DNA of 64,000 nucleotides from Palsa-504 sp963753225 (GCA_963753225.1 CAVWBQ010000008.1:1-64000); one strand, 5' to 3'. Shown: positions 51,404 through 60,626, counted from the stretch's first letter. Notes: generated by a model not told the origin, from the sequence alone. Program-made: numbers and translations.

Positions 51404-53589
51404 TGGCAGGGTCACGCGAAGCCAGGACGGCGCTGCCGCCATCGCTCGCGGCCAATCCCCGTCTCGGGGACTGGCTCCGGGTCCTGCCGGACGGCGTGGT
51501 CGAGGTGCGCTCGGGCAAGGTCGAGCTCGGCCAGGGCGTGCTCACCGCGCTGGCGCAGGTCTCCGCCGAGGAGCTTGACGTCGATGTGGCCCGGGTCCGC
51601 ATGTTCGCGGCCGTGACCGGCATCAGTCCTGATGAGGGCACTACGGCGGGTAGCCTGTCGATCCAGCATTCGGGTGCCGCCCTCCGGGTCGCCTGTGCCG
51701 AGGCCCGGGCGATCTACCTCGGCGTCGCCGCAGGCCGGTGGGACATGCCCGTCGAGGCGCTCACCGTTCAGGACGGCACCATCGCCGCCCCGGACGGACG
51801 GACCACGAGCTACTGGGAGCTGGCGGACGACCGGCTGCTGGATCGCCCGGCCATGGGCCTGACCGGGCCCAAGGCGGTTCCGGACTACCGGATCGTCGGT
51901 ACCAGCGTGCCGCGAGTGGACCTGCCCGACATGCTGGCCCCGCGGCCTCGCTTCGTCCACGACATGGCGCTCGACGGGATGCTGTACGGCCGGGTCATCC
52001 GGCCGCCGTCCCGCGGCGCCACCCTGCTCGACGTCCGCGCGGAACCGGCGAGGGCGCTGCCTGGCGTCGTGACCGTCGTGCGGGACGGGAGTTTCCTTGG
52101 CGTGATCGCCGAACGGGAGGAGGTGGCGCTGCGCGCCGCCGGCCTGCTGCGCGCGGACGCGAAGTGGCAGGAGGAGCCCACATTGCCCGATGAGGACGAT
52201 CTGCCCGCCTTCCTCACCTCCGCGCCCGCCGAGACCAGGGTCCTGGCCGAATCCGTCCCTCCCGCCAATGCGGCGCCGGCGCCTGCCGCGCGCTCGCACG
52301 AAGCCACCTATCACCGGCCTTTCCTGGCGCACGCGGCCATGGGACCGTCCGCTGCGACGGCGCTGGCCAGCACGGCGCTGGCCGGAGGCGAGGCCGGACA
52401 CGGGGCCGGTGTCCGGCTGGAGGTCTGGACGCACAGCCAGGGCGTGTACCCGCTGCGCCGCGAGCTGGCCCGGGCGCTGAAGCTGACCGAGGACCAGGTG
52501 CGGGTGCGGCATGTGGAGGGTGCGGGCTGCTACGGTCACAACGCCGCCGATGACGCCGCCATGGACGCGGCCCTGCTCGCCCTGGCCGTTCCCGGCAGGC
52601 CGGTGCAGGTGGTCTGGTCGCGCGCCGATGAGCTCGGCTGGGAGCCCTACGGGCCGGCCGCGGTGGTCCGCGTCGCCGCCGACGTCGACGCGCGCGGTGA
52701 CGTGTTGTCCTGGCAGCACGAGATCTGGGGCAACGGTCACGTGACCCGGCCCGGGTTCGGCCGCTCGATCGGGCTGCTCGCGGCGAGTCACCGGGACGGC
52801 GGCGAGCCGATCGAGCCGGCGGCGGAACCGCCACTGGAGCGGGGTGGCGGAGCCGGCCGGAACGCCGTGCCGGGCTACGCGTTCCCGGCCTACCGCGTGA
52901 TGAACCACCGGCTGTCGGTGATGCCGCTGCGGACTTCCTCGCTGCGCTCGCTCGGCGGCTTCGTCAACGTGTTCGCGATCGAGTCGTTCATGGACGAACT
53001 CGCCGCGGCGGCGGGCCGCGATCCGGTCGAATACCGTCTCGCCCAGCTGGCGGACCCGCGGGGCCGGGCGGTGATCGAGGCCGTCGTCCGGCGGTCGGGC
53101 TGGGCCGGCTGGTCCCCGGCCGGGTCGTCCCGGTCGGCCGGCCATGGCATCGGCTATGCCCGCTACAAGAACAGCAGCGCCTACTGCGCGGTCGTCGCGG
53201 AGGTGGAGGCCGTCACCGAGGTGCAGGTGCGCCGGCTGACGATCGCGGTCAACGCCGGCCTGGTGATCAACCCCGACGGTGCCGAGAACCAGGTCGAGGG
53301 CGGCGCGATCCAGGCGACTAGCTGGACGCTGAAGGAACGCGTCCGTTTCGACCGCCTTACCGTGACCAGCGACAGCTGGGACAGCTATCCGATCCTGCGG
53401 TTCTCTGAGGTGCCCGCGGTGGATGTGGAGCTGTTGCCTGGCCACGAGAATCCGCCGCTGGGCGTCGGGGAAACCGCGCAAGGCCCCACCGCCGCGGCCA
53501 TCGGCAACGCCCTCTGTGACGCCCTCGGTGTCCGCGTGCGCACGCTGCCGCTTACCGGGCAGCAGATCCTCGCCGCGATGCCGGACTGA
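51403..53589 (+). CDS. Molybdopterin-binding subunit of a xanthine-oxidase-family hydroxylase (IorB-like)
   Basis: 728 residues from ATG 51403, which shares its A with the TGA of the 2Fe-2S gene. GKVELGQGVLTALAQV and AVTGISPDEGTTAGS lie near the N-terminus. The swapped domain order (this cofactor-binding part first) is as in isoquinoline 1-oxidoreductase beta chains. SLGGFVNVFAIESFMDELA follows, and the catalytic Glu is in GVGETAQGPTAAAI near the C-terminus. It oxidises an aldehyde or N-heterocycle by hydroxylation. It has no Tat signal, so it is cytosolic. It carries no maturation gene (XdhC-like) near it. Confidence 0.88.
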   Translation: MAGSREARTALPPSLAANPRLGDWLRVLPDGVVEVRSGKVELGQGVLTALAQVSAEELDVDVARVRMFAAVTGISPDEGTTAGSLSIQHSGAALRVACAEARAIYLGVAAGRWDMPVEALTVQDGTIAAPDGRTTSYWELADDRLLDRPAMGLTGPKAVPDYRIVGTSVPRVDLPDMLAPRPRFVHDMALDGMLYGRVIRPPSRGATLLDVRAEPARALPGVVTVVRDGSFLGVIAEREEVALRAAGLLRADAKWQEEPTLPDEDDLPAFLTSAPAETRVLAESVPPANAAPAPAARSHEATYHRPFLAHAAMGPSAATALASTALAGGEAGHGAGVRLEVWTHSQGVYPLRRELARALKLTEDQVRVRHVEGAGCYGHNAADDAAMDAALLALAVPGRPVQVVWSRADELGWEPYGPAAVVRVAADVDARGDVLSWQHEIWGNGHVTRPGFGRSIGLLAASHRDGGEPIEPAAEPPLERGGGAGRNAVPGYAFPAYRVMNHRLSVMPLRTSSLRSLGGFVNVFAIESFMDELAAAAGRDPVEYRLAQLADPRGRAVIEAVVRRSGWAGWSPAGSSRSAGHGIGYARYKNSSAYCAVVAEVEAVTEVQVRRLTIAVNAGLVINPDGAENQVEGGAIQATSWTLKERVRFDRLTVTSDSWDSYPILRFSEVPAVDVELLPGHENPPLGVGETAQGPTAAAIGNALCDALGVRVRTLPLTGQQILAAMPD

Positions 53590-53734
53590 CCAGTACCGGC
53601 CGTGATAGGGGTGGGCACTTGGCAGGAATTCTGCGGGACTAATGGTCGATCAGTCCAAGAACAGTTCCCAGTGGCAGACGAATGGTCATCATAAGCGGGG
53701 TAAATTGACGTCATGACATCTGGGCCCGGCGAAG

Positions 53735-54256
53735 ATGCCAGCTCCGGAGCGCAGGCGCCGCCGCTCGAACGATGTCGACCGGGCCATCGTGGCGGTCCTG
53801 CGCGAGGACGGGCGTATTTCCATGCGGGCGCTGGCGGCTCGCCTGCACATCTCCCGGGCCGGTGCCTATCTGCGCGTGCAGCGACTTGAGGAGGCCGGAG
53901 TGATTACCGGCTACTCCGCCGTGGTGGACCCGCAGCGGTACGGGTACGGCCTGTCCGCGTACGTGCACCTGAAGATCGCTCAGCCCGCCTGGAAGCCGCT
54001 GCGGGCCAGGCTCATGACGATCCCGGAGGTGGAGCACGCGGCGCTGGTCTCCGGGGACGCCGACATCGTGCTGCTCGTCAGGGCCCGCGACATTGCGGCG
54101 CTGCGGGAACTGGTGCTGAATAGCTTTCAGAGCATGCCTGAGGTGCGCTCGACGCAGACCGTGCTGATCTTCGACGAGCTCGGACGCGGCCCTGCCGGGG
54201 CGCGGCCTACAGGTGCCGCAGGGCCTTCGCCGGGGACTCAACGCAGTCGGCGATGA
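53735..54256 (+). CDS. Lrp/AsnC-family regulator (BkdR-like)
   Basis: 173 residues from ATG 53735. A helix-turn-helix with VDRAIVAVLREDGRISMRALA and HISRAGAYLRVQRLEEAGVI (about 14-58) is followed by the RAM ligand-binding domain (AYVHLKIAQP to VLIFDELG). Lrp-type regulators beside bkd genes respond to branched-chain amino acids or keto acids. It is convergent with the bkdABC-type operon and its last 50 bp overlap the 3' end of the E2 gene, in keeping with such a pairing. A disordered Gly/Pro tail follows the RAM domain. Confidence 0.85.
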   Translation: MPAPERRRRRSNDVDRAIVAVLREDGRISMRALAARLHISRAGAYLRVQRLEEAGVITGYSAVVDPQRYGYGLSAYVHLKIAQPAWKPLRARLMTIPEVEHAALVSGDADIVLLVRARDIAALRELVLNSFQSMPEVRSTQTVLIFDELGRGPAGARPTGAAGPSPGTQRSRR

Positions 54257-55541
54257 AGCGCAGGAAGCCGCCGGCCGTCCCGCCGTCGCAGACCCGGTGG
54301 TCGAACGCGAGCGTGAGCTCGGTCATCTGGCGGGGCACGATCTGGTCGCCGACGACCCAGGGACGCCGGATGATCCGGCCGATGCCCAGGATCGCCACTT
54401 CGGGATGGTTGATGATGGCGGCCGAGCCGTCCACGCCGAACACTCCGTAGTTGTTGACCGTGAACGTGCCGCCTGTAAGTTCAGCGGGACTGAGTGTGCC
54501 TTCCCTGGCGCGCCGGGTCCGTTCGGCCACTGCGGTGGAAAGCTGCTCCAGGGTGTGCGCCTGCGCATCGCGTACGACGGGCACCATGAGCCCGCGATCG
54601 GTCTGGGCGGCGAAGCCCAGGTTTACCGGCGGGCTCAGCACGATCTCGTCGCCTTCGATCCTGGCGTTGAGCTCCGGATAACGCCGCAACGCGAGAACCG
54701 TGAAGCGGGACAGCAGCGCCAGGACGCTGATCTTCGGCGCCGGCTCATCAGCGTTGAGCGCCGCGCGGAGCCCGAGCATCTCGGTGGCGTCCACGTCGAC
54801 CCAGACGGTCGCCTCCGGGATCTCACGGCGTGACCGGCTGAGCTTGTCCGCGACCGCCTTGCGCACGCCTCGTATCGGGATCCGGGTACCCGCGGCGGAC
54901 CCGGCGGCCGGCGCAGGCTCCGGGACTGCCGTCGGCTCGGCCTGGCCGGCATTGATCGCCCCGTCGACATCGGCGCGGGTGATCAGCCCGCCGCGGCCGG
55001 AACCGCGGATGGTCACCAGGTCCACGCCGGCGTTCCGGGCCAGCTGCCTGATCAGGGGCGAGGCAACAGGCAGCCGGCCGTTGGGCGCGAGCGGCGCGAC
55101 GCTGCCATCACCGGTCGCCGCGATACCGCCTGGGGGTGAGCCGGGTGCCGGGATGGTCGCCGATGACCGCGCGGCCCGGTGACGGCGACGGCGCCCGCTG
55201 GGCGTTCCGTAGCCGATGAGGACGTTGCCGCTCTGGCCGCCCTGATCCGGGCCGGCCTGATCCAGGCCGGCCGGGGACGTGACGACCCCCGGCTCGGCGA
55301 ACCGGCCGGCGGCATCGACGGTGACCAGGGGCTCTCCGACGGCCACCACGTCGCCGGGCTGGCCGTGCAGGGCCGTGACGCGGCCGGCGAACGGCACGGG
55401 GACCTCGACCACCGCCTTGGCCGTCTCGACCTCGACTATGGGCTGGTCGACGGTGACGGTGTCTCCGGCCTGCACGTGCCAGGCCACGATCTCGGCCTCG
55501 GTGAGTCCCTCGCCCAGATCCGGAAGCAGGAACGCTGGCAT
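54207..55541 (-). CDS. bkdC: Branched-chain 2-oxo acid dehydrogenase E2 (dihydrolipoyl acyltransferase)
   Basis: 444 residues. The lipoyl domain (1-80) has VEVETAKAVVEVPVPFAG with the lipoylated Lys at about 43. A peripheral-subunit-binding domain follows at about 150-190 (ASPLIRQLARNAGVDLVTIRG). The catalytic domain ends with LAFDHRVCDGGTAGGFLRFI, in which His and Asp of DHRxxDG are the catalytic pair. A Pro/Ala-rich linker joins the domains. The enzyme core transfers the acyl group to CoA. Its start abuts the stop of bkdB. No E3 (lpd) gene is in the operon, so a housekeeping E3 must serve. Confidence 0.92.
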   Translation of the reverse strand: MPAFLLPDLGEGLTEAEIVAWHVQAGDTVTVDQPIVEVETAKAVVEVPVPFAGRVTALHGQPGDVVAVGEPLVTVDAAGRFAEPGVVTSPAGLDQAGPDQGGQSGNVLIGYGTPSGRRRRHRAARSSATIPAPGSPPGGIAATGDGSVAPLAPNGRLPVASPLIRQLARNAGVDLVTIRGSGRGGLITRADVDGAINAGQAEPTAVPEPAPAAGSAAGTRIPIRGVRKAVADKLSRSRREIPEATVWVDVDATEMLGLRAALNADEPAPKISVLALLSRFTVLALRRYPELNARIEGDEIVLSPPVNLGFAAQTDRGLMVPVVRDAQAHTLEQLSTAVAERTRRAREGTLSPAELTGGTFTVNNYGVFGVDGSAAIINHPEVAILGIGRIIRRPWVVGDQIVPRQMTELTLAFDHRVCDGGTAGGFLRFIADCVESPAKALRHL

Positions 55542-56588
55542 CTAGCCGCCTGCCTTCACGGCCGGGCGGGTTTCCTGCCACTGCAGGCAGTCGACCGCGT
55601 CGAGGATGCGGTCGACGCTGGGCAGGTGATATTCCTCCAGGTGGGGCGGGGGATAGGGGATGTCGAACCCGGTCACCCGCAGGATCGGGGCCTCAAGGTA
55701 GTGGAAACACTGCTCGGACAGGCGCGCGGCCACCTCGGCGCCGTATCCGCAGAACCGGCTCGCTTCGTGCACGACGATGGCGCGGCCGGTTCGCCGCACC
55801 GAGGTGGTCACCGTCTCATCGTCGAACGGGGACAGGCTCCGCAGGTCGATGACCTCGACGCTGCGGCCCTCTTCCCCGGCCGCTTCGGCCGCCTCCAGCG
55901 CGGTGCCGACGGTCCCGCCGTACGCGATCAGGGTCACGTCGGAGCCCGGCAGGCGCACGATGGCCCGGTCCAGGGTGGCGCCGGCGTGATCCAGGACCGT
56001 CGCCTGCTTCGACCAGTAGCGGCGCTTGGGCTCGAGGAAGATAACGGGGTCCGGGCACTCGATCGCCCGCCGGAGCAGCGCGTACGCGTCCCCGGGCGTG
56101 GCCGGGGTGACGACCCGCAGGCCGGCGGTGTGCGCGTAGTACGCCTCGGAGGAGTCGCAGTGGTGCTCCACGCCACCGATCCCGCCGCCGTAGGGAATCC
56201 GGATTACGACGGGCAGCGCGACACGGCCCCTGGTCCGGTTGCGGAACTTGGCCAGGTGGCTGGTGATCTGCTCGAAGGCCGGATAGGCGAACGCGTCGAA
56301 CTGCATCTCCACGACGGGGCGCAGGCCGTTCATCGCCATGCCGATCGCGGTGCCGACGATGCCCGACTCGGCCAGGGGGGTGTCGAAGACGCGCGCGTCC
56401 CCGAACCTGGCCGCCAGCCCGTCGGTTACCCGGAAAACGCCGCCCAGCGGCCCGACGTCCTCGCCGAAGACGAGGACGGTCTCGTCCTCGCTTAGCGCAT
56501 CGGCCAGCGCCTGGTTCAGGGCCGCCGCCATCGTCACCTGGGCCGCCGCCACCGGCCGATCCGGGGCGCGTTCGGCGATCGCGGTCAT
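55542..56588 (-). CDS. bkdB: Branched-chain 2-oxo acid dehydrogenase E1 beta
   Basis: 348 residues from ATG 56588, overlapping the stop of bkdA by four bases. It matches transketolase-type beta subunits: VLVFGEDVGPLGGVFRVTDGL (about 37-57), FDTPLAESGIVGTAIGMAM, VEMQFDAFAYPAFEQI, RIPYGGGIGGVEHHC with the His of the active site, and YYAHTAGLRVVTPATPGDAY. It binds thiamine diphosphate with the alpha subunit and decarboxylates 2-oxo acids from leucine, isoleucine or valine, or pyruvate. The gene set and the neighbouring Lrp-type regulator favour branched-chain substrates. Confidence 0.92.
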   Translation of the reverse strand: MTAIAERAPDRPVAAAQVTMAAALNQALADALSEDETVLVFGEDVGPLGGVFRVTDGLAARFGDARVFDTPLAESGIVGTAIGMAMNGLRPVVEMQFDAFAYPAFEQITSHLAKFRNRTRGRVALPVVIRIPYGGGIGGVEHHCDSSEAYYAHTAGLRVVTPATPGDAYALLRRAIECPDPVIFLEPKRRYWSKQATVLDHAGATLDRAIVRLPGSDVTLIAYGGTVGTALEAAEAAGEEGRSVEVIDLRSLSPFDDETVTTSVRRTGRAIVVHEASRFCGYGAEVAARLSEQCFHYLEAPILRVTGFDIPYPPPHLEEYHLPSVDRILDAVDCLQWQETRPAVKAGG

Positions 56589-57778
56589 CGCGATGCCTCC
56601 GGATCGCCCGCTGCTGCCGCAAGTTCGGCGGACAGTTCCTGCTGCTGCCGGCGCAGCGCCGGGGTCGGCTCGGCGTAGACGTACCGGAACAGGTCAGCGG
56701 GATCGTGCACCCTGTCGGTGTTCACTCGCTGCCGCAGCGTCGTCGCCTCGGCCTCGGCCTCGGCGTCCAGGGCCGCGACCGCGGGCTCGTCGAGAAGGCG
56801 GCGGGCGAGCAGGTGCTGCCTGATACGCGTCACCGGGTCGAGGGCGAGCCACCGGTCCACCTCGTCCTGGCCGCGGTAACGGGTGGCGTCGTCGGCGTTG
56901 GTGTGGGCCTCGATGCGGTAGGTGAGCGCCTCGATCAGCGTCGGCCCGCCGCCGGCCGTGGCGGACGCCACCGCGCGCTGCACGGCCGCGTAGACAGCGG
57001 CGGCGTCGTTGCCGTCGACCAGCATGGCGGGAACTCCGTAGCCGATTCCCTTGTGGGCCAGGGAGGGGGCGGCGCTCTGCTTGGACAACGGGACGCTGAT
57101 CGCGTAGCCGTTGTTCTGCACGAAGAACACCACCGGTGCCTGCCAGACCGCCGCGAAGTTCAGCGCGGCATGGGTGTCACCCTCGCTGGTGGCGCCGTCA
57201 CCGAGCATGACCAGGGCGACCGTGTCCTCGCCCTTGAGCTTGGCCGCGTGGGCTACGCCGACGGCATGCAGCGTATTGGTCGCCAGCGGGGTGCACTGGG
57301 GAGCGACCCGGTACTCGTACGGGTCATACCCGCAATGCCAGTCCCCCCGCAGCAGCGACAGCACCTCGACGGGATCCACGCCCCGGCACACGACGGCCAT
57401 CGAGTCGCGGTAGGTCGGGAACAGCCAGTCCTGCGGGCGGAGCGCGAGTACCGCGCCGACCTCGCTCGCCTCCTGGCCGCGGGCTGACGGATACACGGCC
57501 AGCCGTCCCTGCCTGGTCAGGGCCGTAGCCTGCGTGTCGAAGCGCCGGCCCAGCACCATCTTCCTGTGCAGTGCAAGGAGCACGTCGTCGCCGGGCATTT
57601 CAAGATCGGAGGGCCGAACGACCTGGCTATCAGCCTCCAGCAACCTCAGCGGGGCCCCGGTCGGAAGCAGCCCCCGAGGTTTCCTGCTGCGGGGAATGTC
57701 GCGCGCCACCGATGCCACATGCGTTCCGATCGAAAGGAGACAACTAGTAGCAATACTGCGCTCCTGAATGCCGAACAT
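56585..57778 (-). CDS. bkdA: Branched-chain 2-oxo acid dehydrogenase E1 alpha
   Basis: 397 residues if started at ATG 57778. A GTG about 21 codons in (57715) is also plausible, since the first 60 residues are not domain-like. The thiamine diphosphate motif GDGATSEGDTHAALNFAAVW...NNGYAI (about 193-225) is complete. It also has RRFDTQATALTRQGRLAVYPSARGQEASEVG and YRIEAHTNADDATRYRG. It is the first gene of the bkd operon. A 13-bp palindrome eight bases upstream of the ATG may be a regulator site. Confidence 0.9.
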   Translation of the reverse strand: MFGIQERSIATSCLLSIGTHVASVARDIPRSRKPRGLLPTGAPLRLLEADSQVVRPSDLEMPGDDVLLALHRKMVLGRRFDTQATALTRQGRLAVYPSARGQEASEVGAVLALRPQDWLFPTYRDSMAVVCRGVDPVEVLSLLRGDWHCGYDPYEYRVAPQCTPLATNTLHAVGVAHAAKLKGEDTVALVMLGDGATSEGDTHAALNFAAVWQAPVVFFVQNNGYAISVPLSKQSAAPSLAHKGIGYGVPAMLVDGNDAAAVYAAVQRAVASATAGGGPTLIEALTYRIEAHTNADDATRYRGQDEVDRWLALDPVTRIRQHLLARRLLDEPAVAALDAEAEAEATTLRQRVNTDRVHDPADLFRYVYAEPTPALRRQQQELSAELAAAAGDPEASR

Positions 57779-57785
57779 CTAGCTT

Positions 57786-57798
57786 TGATCACAGATCA
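57786..57798. promoter_or_regulatory. Palindrome at the head of the bkd operon
   Basis: TGATC-ACA-GATCA lies eight bases upstream of ATG 57778, flanked by CTTTG (57783) and CAAAG (57803-57807). It is a candidate operator for the Lrp-type regulator. If the shorter bkdA start (57715) is real, it lies in the leader. Confidence 0.4.
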
Positions 57799-57928
57799 GA
57801 GACAAAGTGACAGTTAGAGTGCTGGGGTGTGGATGAACGGTGCGTCCTGTCGTTCCCCGGCTACTTCCGGTGGACAGGTGGACCTCAGGCCGCGCGGCAC
57901 CTTCACCCGCCCCGTGGACAATGGTCTG

Positions 57929-58384
57929 GTGAGTTCCCCAGCGCCTGACTTCGAGTTTGGTACCGATGGCCCGTCGCTGATCCTGGTCGGCGTGGACGGC
58001 TCGCGGACCTCGCTGCGCGCCGCCGCTTACGCCGGCGGCCTGGCGCGACGGCAGCGCTGCCGGCTGCTGGCCGTGTACGTAGGGCGGGTACCAGCCAGCG
58101 TCGGCGCGGCGCCAGGCGGCGCGGTCGTAATGAACGAGACCCTCGAGCAGATCGCTGGTGAGCTCGGGCAGCTGATGCTCGGCCGTGCCGCCGAGACCGG
58201 GATAACGGCCGAGTTCCGCTCGGTCTGCGGGGACCCGCTGGCCGAGCTCACCCGGATTGCCGAGGAAACCCGGGCTGACGCCGTGGTCGTCGGCGCGTCC
58301 GAGCACGTGGGCCACCGGATAGTGGGCTCACTGGCCACCCGCCTGGTACGGGCCGGGAAATGGCCGGTCACCGTCGTCCCCTAG
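57929..58384 (+). CDS. Universal stress protein (UspA family)
   Basis: 151 residues from GTG 57929; a longer frame to 57827 lacks domain sequence. It is a single Usp domain: ILVGVDGSRTSLRAAAYAGG at the N-terminus and VVVGASEHVGHRIVGSLATRLVRAGKWPVTVVP at the C-terminus. The G-2x-G-9x-G-type ATP-binding motif is largely kept. It probably binds ATP and supports survival in stress or hypoxia. It is divergent from bkdA and 37 bp upstream of the DNA glycosylase gene, perhaps in one transcript. Confidence 0.85.
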   Translation: MSSPAPDFEFGTDGPSLILVGVDGSRTSLRAAAYAGGLARRQRCRLLAVYVGRVPASVGAAPGGAVVMNETLEQIAGELGQLMLGRAAETGITAEFRSVCGDPLAELTRIAEETRADAVVVGASEHVGHRIVGSLATRLVRAGKWPVTVVP

Positions 58385-58421
58385 CGCCTGTCGTACCCGC
58401 CGCGTGAGAGGAGCGGACTCC

Positions 58422-59099
58422 GTGACCGAGGACCCCAGTCCCGCCGAGGGGCTAGAACAAGCGCGCTCGTACCTTCGTAACGCCGACCCCGTCCTCGCGC
58501 GGCTCATCGATGACCGGCCAGCCTTCGACCCCAGGGCGTGGCTGGCCCAGCTACCGCCGATGGATCTGTACGGTGCCCTGCAGTTCCAGGTCACCGGGCA
58601 ACAGCTGTCCGTCCTGGCGACACGCCGGATCCTGGCCCGCATCGAGGCACTTTTCTGCGGACATCTTCCCTCACCCGCCGAACTGCTGGAAGTTGACCCC
58701 GGCAAGCTCCGCGAGGCCGGGCTCTCCTGGCGAAAGGTCAGCACGCTCCGCGACCTCGCCGAGCGGTTTTCTGACGGCAGGCTGAACCCGGACGTCTTGA
58801 GCGCGCTGCCAGACGAGGAGCTCATGGCGGAGCTCACCGCGGTCCCTGGGATAGGTCCCTGGACCGTGCAGGGCGCCCTCCTCGTCGCGCTCCAGCGAGA
58901 AGACGTCGTCCTGCCGGGCGACCTCGCGCTCCGTAAGGCCGTCCAGGCCGCCTACCGGCTCGACCACCTCCCCAGCCAGCAGGAGGTCCTGAGCATCGCC
59001 GAGAAATGGCGGCCCCACCGCAGCCTGGCGACTAGCTACCTGTTTTCCGCCGCCTTCGAGCCGGCCGGCACACCCCCGGTTGCCCCGTCCGAGACGTAG
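58422..59099 (+). CDS. DNA-3-methyladenine glycosylase II-type (AlkA/HhH-GPD)
   Basis: 225 residues from GTG 58422, with AGGAG nine bases upstream. The helix-hairpin-helix (ELTAVPGIGPWTVQGALLV, about 140-158) is followed by the catalytic Asp in LPGDLALRKAVQAAY. That order defines the HhH-GPD superfamily. PPMDLYGALQFQVTGQQLSV corresponds to the AlkA core start. The AlkA N-terminal beta domain is absent, so it is a short, MagIII- or yeast-Mag1-like form. It removes alkylated bases from DNA. The C-terminal segment is short and proline-rich. Confidence 0.88.
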   Translation: MTEDPSPAEGLEQARSYLRNADPVLARLIDDRPAFDPRAWLAQLPPMDLYGALQFQVTGQQLSVLATRRILARIEALFCGHLPSPAELLEVDPGKLREAGLSWRKVSTLRDLAERFSDGRLNPDVLSALPDEELMAELTAVPGIGPWTVQGALLVALQREDVVLPGDLALRKAVQAAYRLDHLPSQQEVLSIAEKWRPHRSLATSYLFSAAFEPAGTPPVAPSET

Positions 59100-59221
59100 C
59101 GGCGGGCCGGCAGCGGCAAGGCCTGGTTCAGGATCAGGTCGCCGGCGGACCTGGCGGCTACCCGGGTGGCCGTACCGGCCGCGCTGTGACAATGTGCACG
59201 CATGTCCGGATGGACCCAGCG

Positions 59222-60397
59222 ATGACCAGCAGCGCCCAGCCCGGCCCTGAGGACCGGCCGGATCGGATCGCCCAGGCCTCTGTACATGACGCGATGGAGC
59301 CGCTGGCCGGCCGGGGCAGGCTGCGCACTTACCTGGGGATCGCCCCCGGATCGGGGAAGACTTACGCGATGCTGCGGGACGCACGGGCCCGGCGACGCTC
59401 GGGGGTCAACGCGGTCGTGGCTTACCGGGAGAGGCACGGGCGGTCGGCGACCGCTGCTCAGCTCGCCGGTCTTGAAGCGCTCCCTACCCGTACGGTCAGC
59501 TACCGTGGCACCAGCTTTGCCGAGCTGGACGTCGCCGCGGTCTAGGACCGTCGACCGGAGCTGGCCCTGGTGGACGAGCTGGCCCACGCGAACCTCCCCG
59601 GTGAGCGACACGCGAAACGCTGGCACGACGTCCGCGAGCTACTCGCCAGCGGCATCGACGTCTATACGACCCTCAACGTCGCCAACATCGAATCGCTGGG
59701 CGGGCTGGTCTCCCGGATCACCGGCGTGCACCCGGCCGAACCAGTGCCCGACGCGTTCCTGCGGGCCGGCGAGATCAAGCTCGTCGACCTGGCGCCTTCG
59801 GCGCTTCGGCGCCGACTGGCCCAGGGCCTGGTTGTTCCCCCGGAGCGGGTGGATGCGGCCTTGTCGAGCTATTTCCGCTTCGCGAATCTCGCCGCCCTGC
59901 GGGAACTAGCGCAGCTGTGGCTGGATGACAGCGTTCCCGATCCCGTCACGGCGTTCCTGGCCGCCCGCGATTTCAGCGAGCCGGCGCCTGCCGCGGTCAT
60001 CGTGGTCGGCTTGGCGGGGTCGCCTGCCGACGAATGGCTCGTCCGCTACGCTGCCCATCTCGCCGGCCTGTCGGCGGCCAGGCTCCAGGCGGTACACGTC
60101 CGGGACATCGACAACTTCGGCCGGCCGCCGAAGGCCCGGCTGGAGCAGGACCGCCGGCTGCTCGGTGAGCTGCACGGGACTTTGGTCGAGGTCAGGGCCG
60201 ACGACATTGCCTCCGGGCTGATCCGGGCGGCGCGCCAGGCCGGCGCCTGCCAGCTCGTCATCGGATCGCGCCGCCGCTCGCGGTGGTCACGCCTGCTGAA
60301 CGGGTCCACGGTGGCGCACCAGGTGCTCCGAACGGCTGGCGACCTGCCCGTCCAGGTCGTGGACGTCGGCAGACCGGACAAGACCAGTGACGAGTGA
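59222..60397 (+). pseudogene. KdpD sensor-domain protein without kinase, interrupted by in-frame TAG
   Basis: From ATG 59222 it reads RTYLGIAPGSGKTYAMLRDA (KdpD P-loop, about 33-52) and SFAELDVAAV. TAG at 59543-59545 then breaks the frame. The same frame continues DRRPELALVDELAHANLPGE (Walker B) and goes on to a Usp domain (VIVVGLAGSPADEWLVRY to VQVVDVG), ending at TGA 60395-60397. Ignoring the TAG, it has 391 residues and ends before the membrane and kinase domains. It is a stand-alone KdpD-N/Usp protein as known in some cyanobacteria and actinomycetes. One base change explains the break; a sequencing error is possible. Confidence 0.7.
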
Positions 60398-60569
60398 GCG
60401 GGAAACAGCGCAGCTGCCCGGTCACAGCGATGCGCGCAGCGCCGCACAGCACCTCGCCCGGCTTACCAGCGAAATCATCAGCGAGGTCGCGGAACATCAA
60501 GCCGCTCGCGACGACCCGGCGGCCCACTGCGGCAAGTCCCCGGGAACCTGGCCTCGGCCGAACCGGTAG
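60387..60569 (+). CDS. Small hypothetical ORF coupled to the KdpD-like gene
   Basis: GTG 60387 overlaps the end of the KdpD-like frame by eleven bases. The 60-residue product has a helical middle (RSAAQHLARLTSEIISEVAEHQ) and a Pro/Arg tail, and no known family. Coupling to the gene upstream and a plausible amphipathic helix are the only support. It may be noise in GC-rich sequence. Confidence 0.3.
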   Translation: MTSERETAQLPGHSDARSAAQHLARLTSEIISEVAEHQAARDDPAAHCGKSPGTWPRPNR

Positions 60570-60626
60570 CGACTGTCGCATCGGCGAGGTGTTGGCGGAT
60601 GCCCGGCCGGGGTGGACACTGAGTTG

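Noticed and set aside
51412..53481. 689-codon minus frame opposite the molybdenum hydroxylase
   Set aside because: It is compositionally a shadow of the real gene and has no motifs.
32512..59545. Stop-codon reassignment of TAG
   Set aside because: TAG ends several intact genes (dynamin-like, cheB and others), and two of the three interrupted genes show other signs of decay or lie in relic regions.
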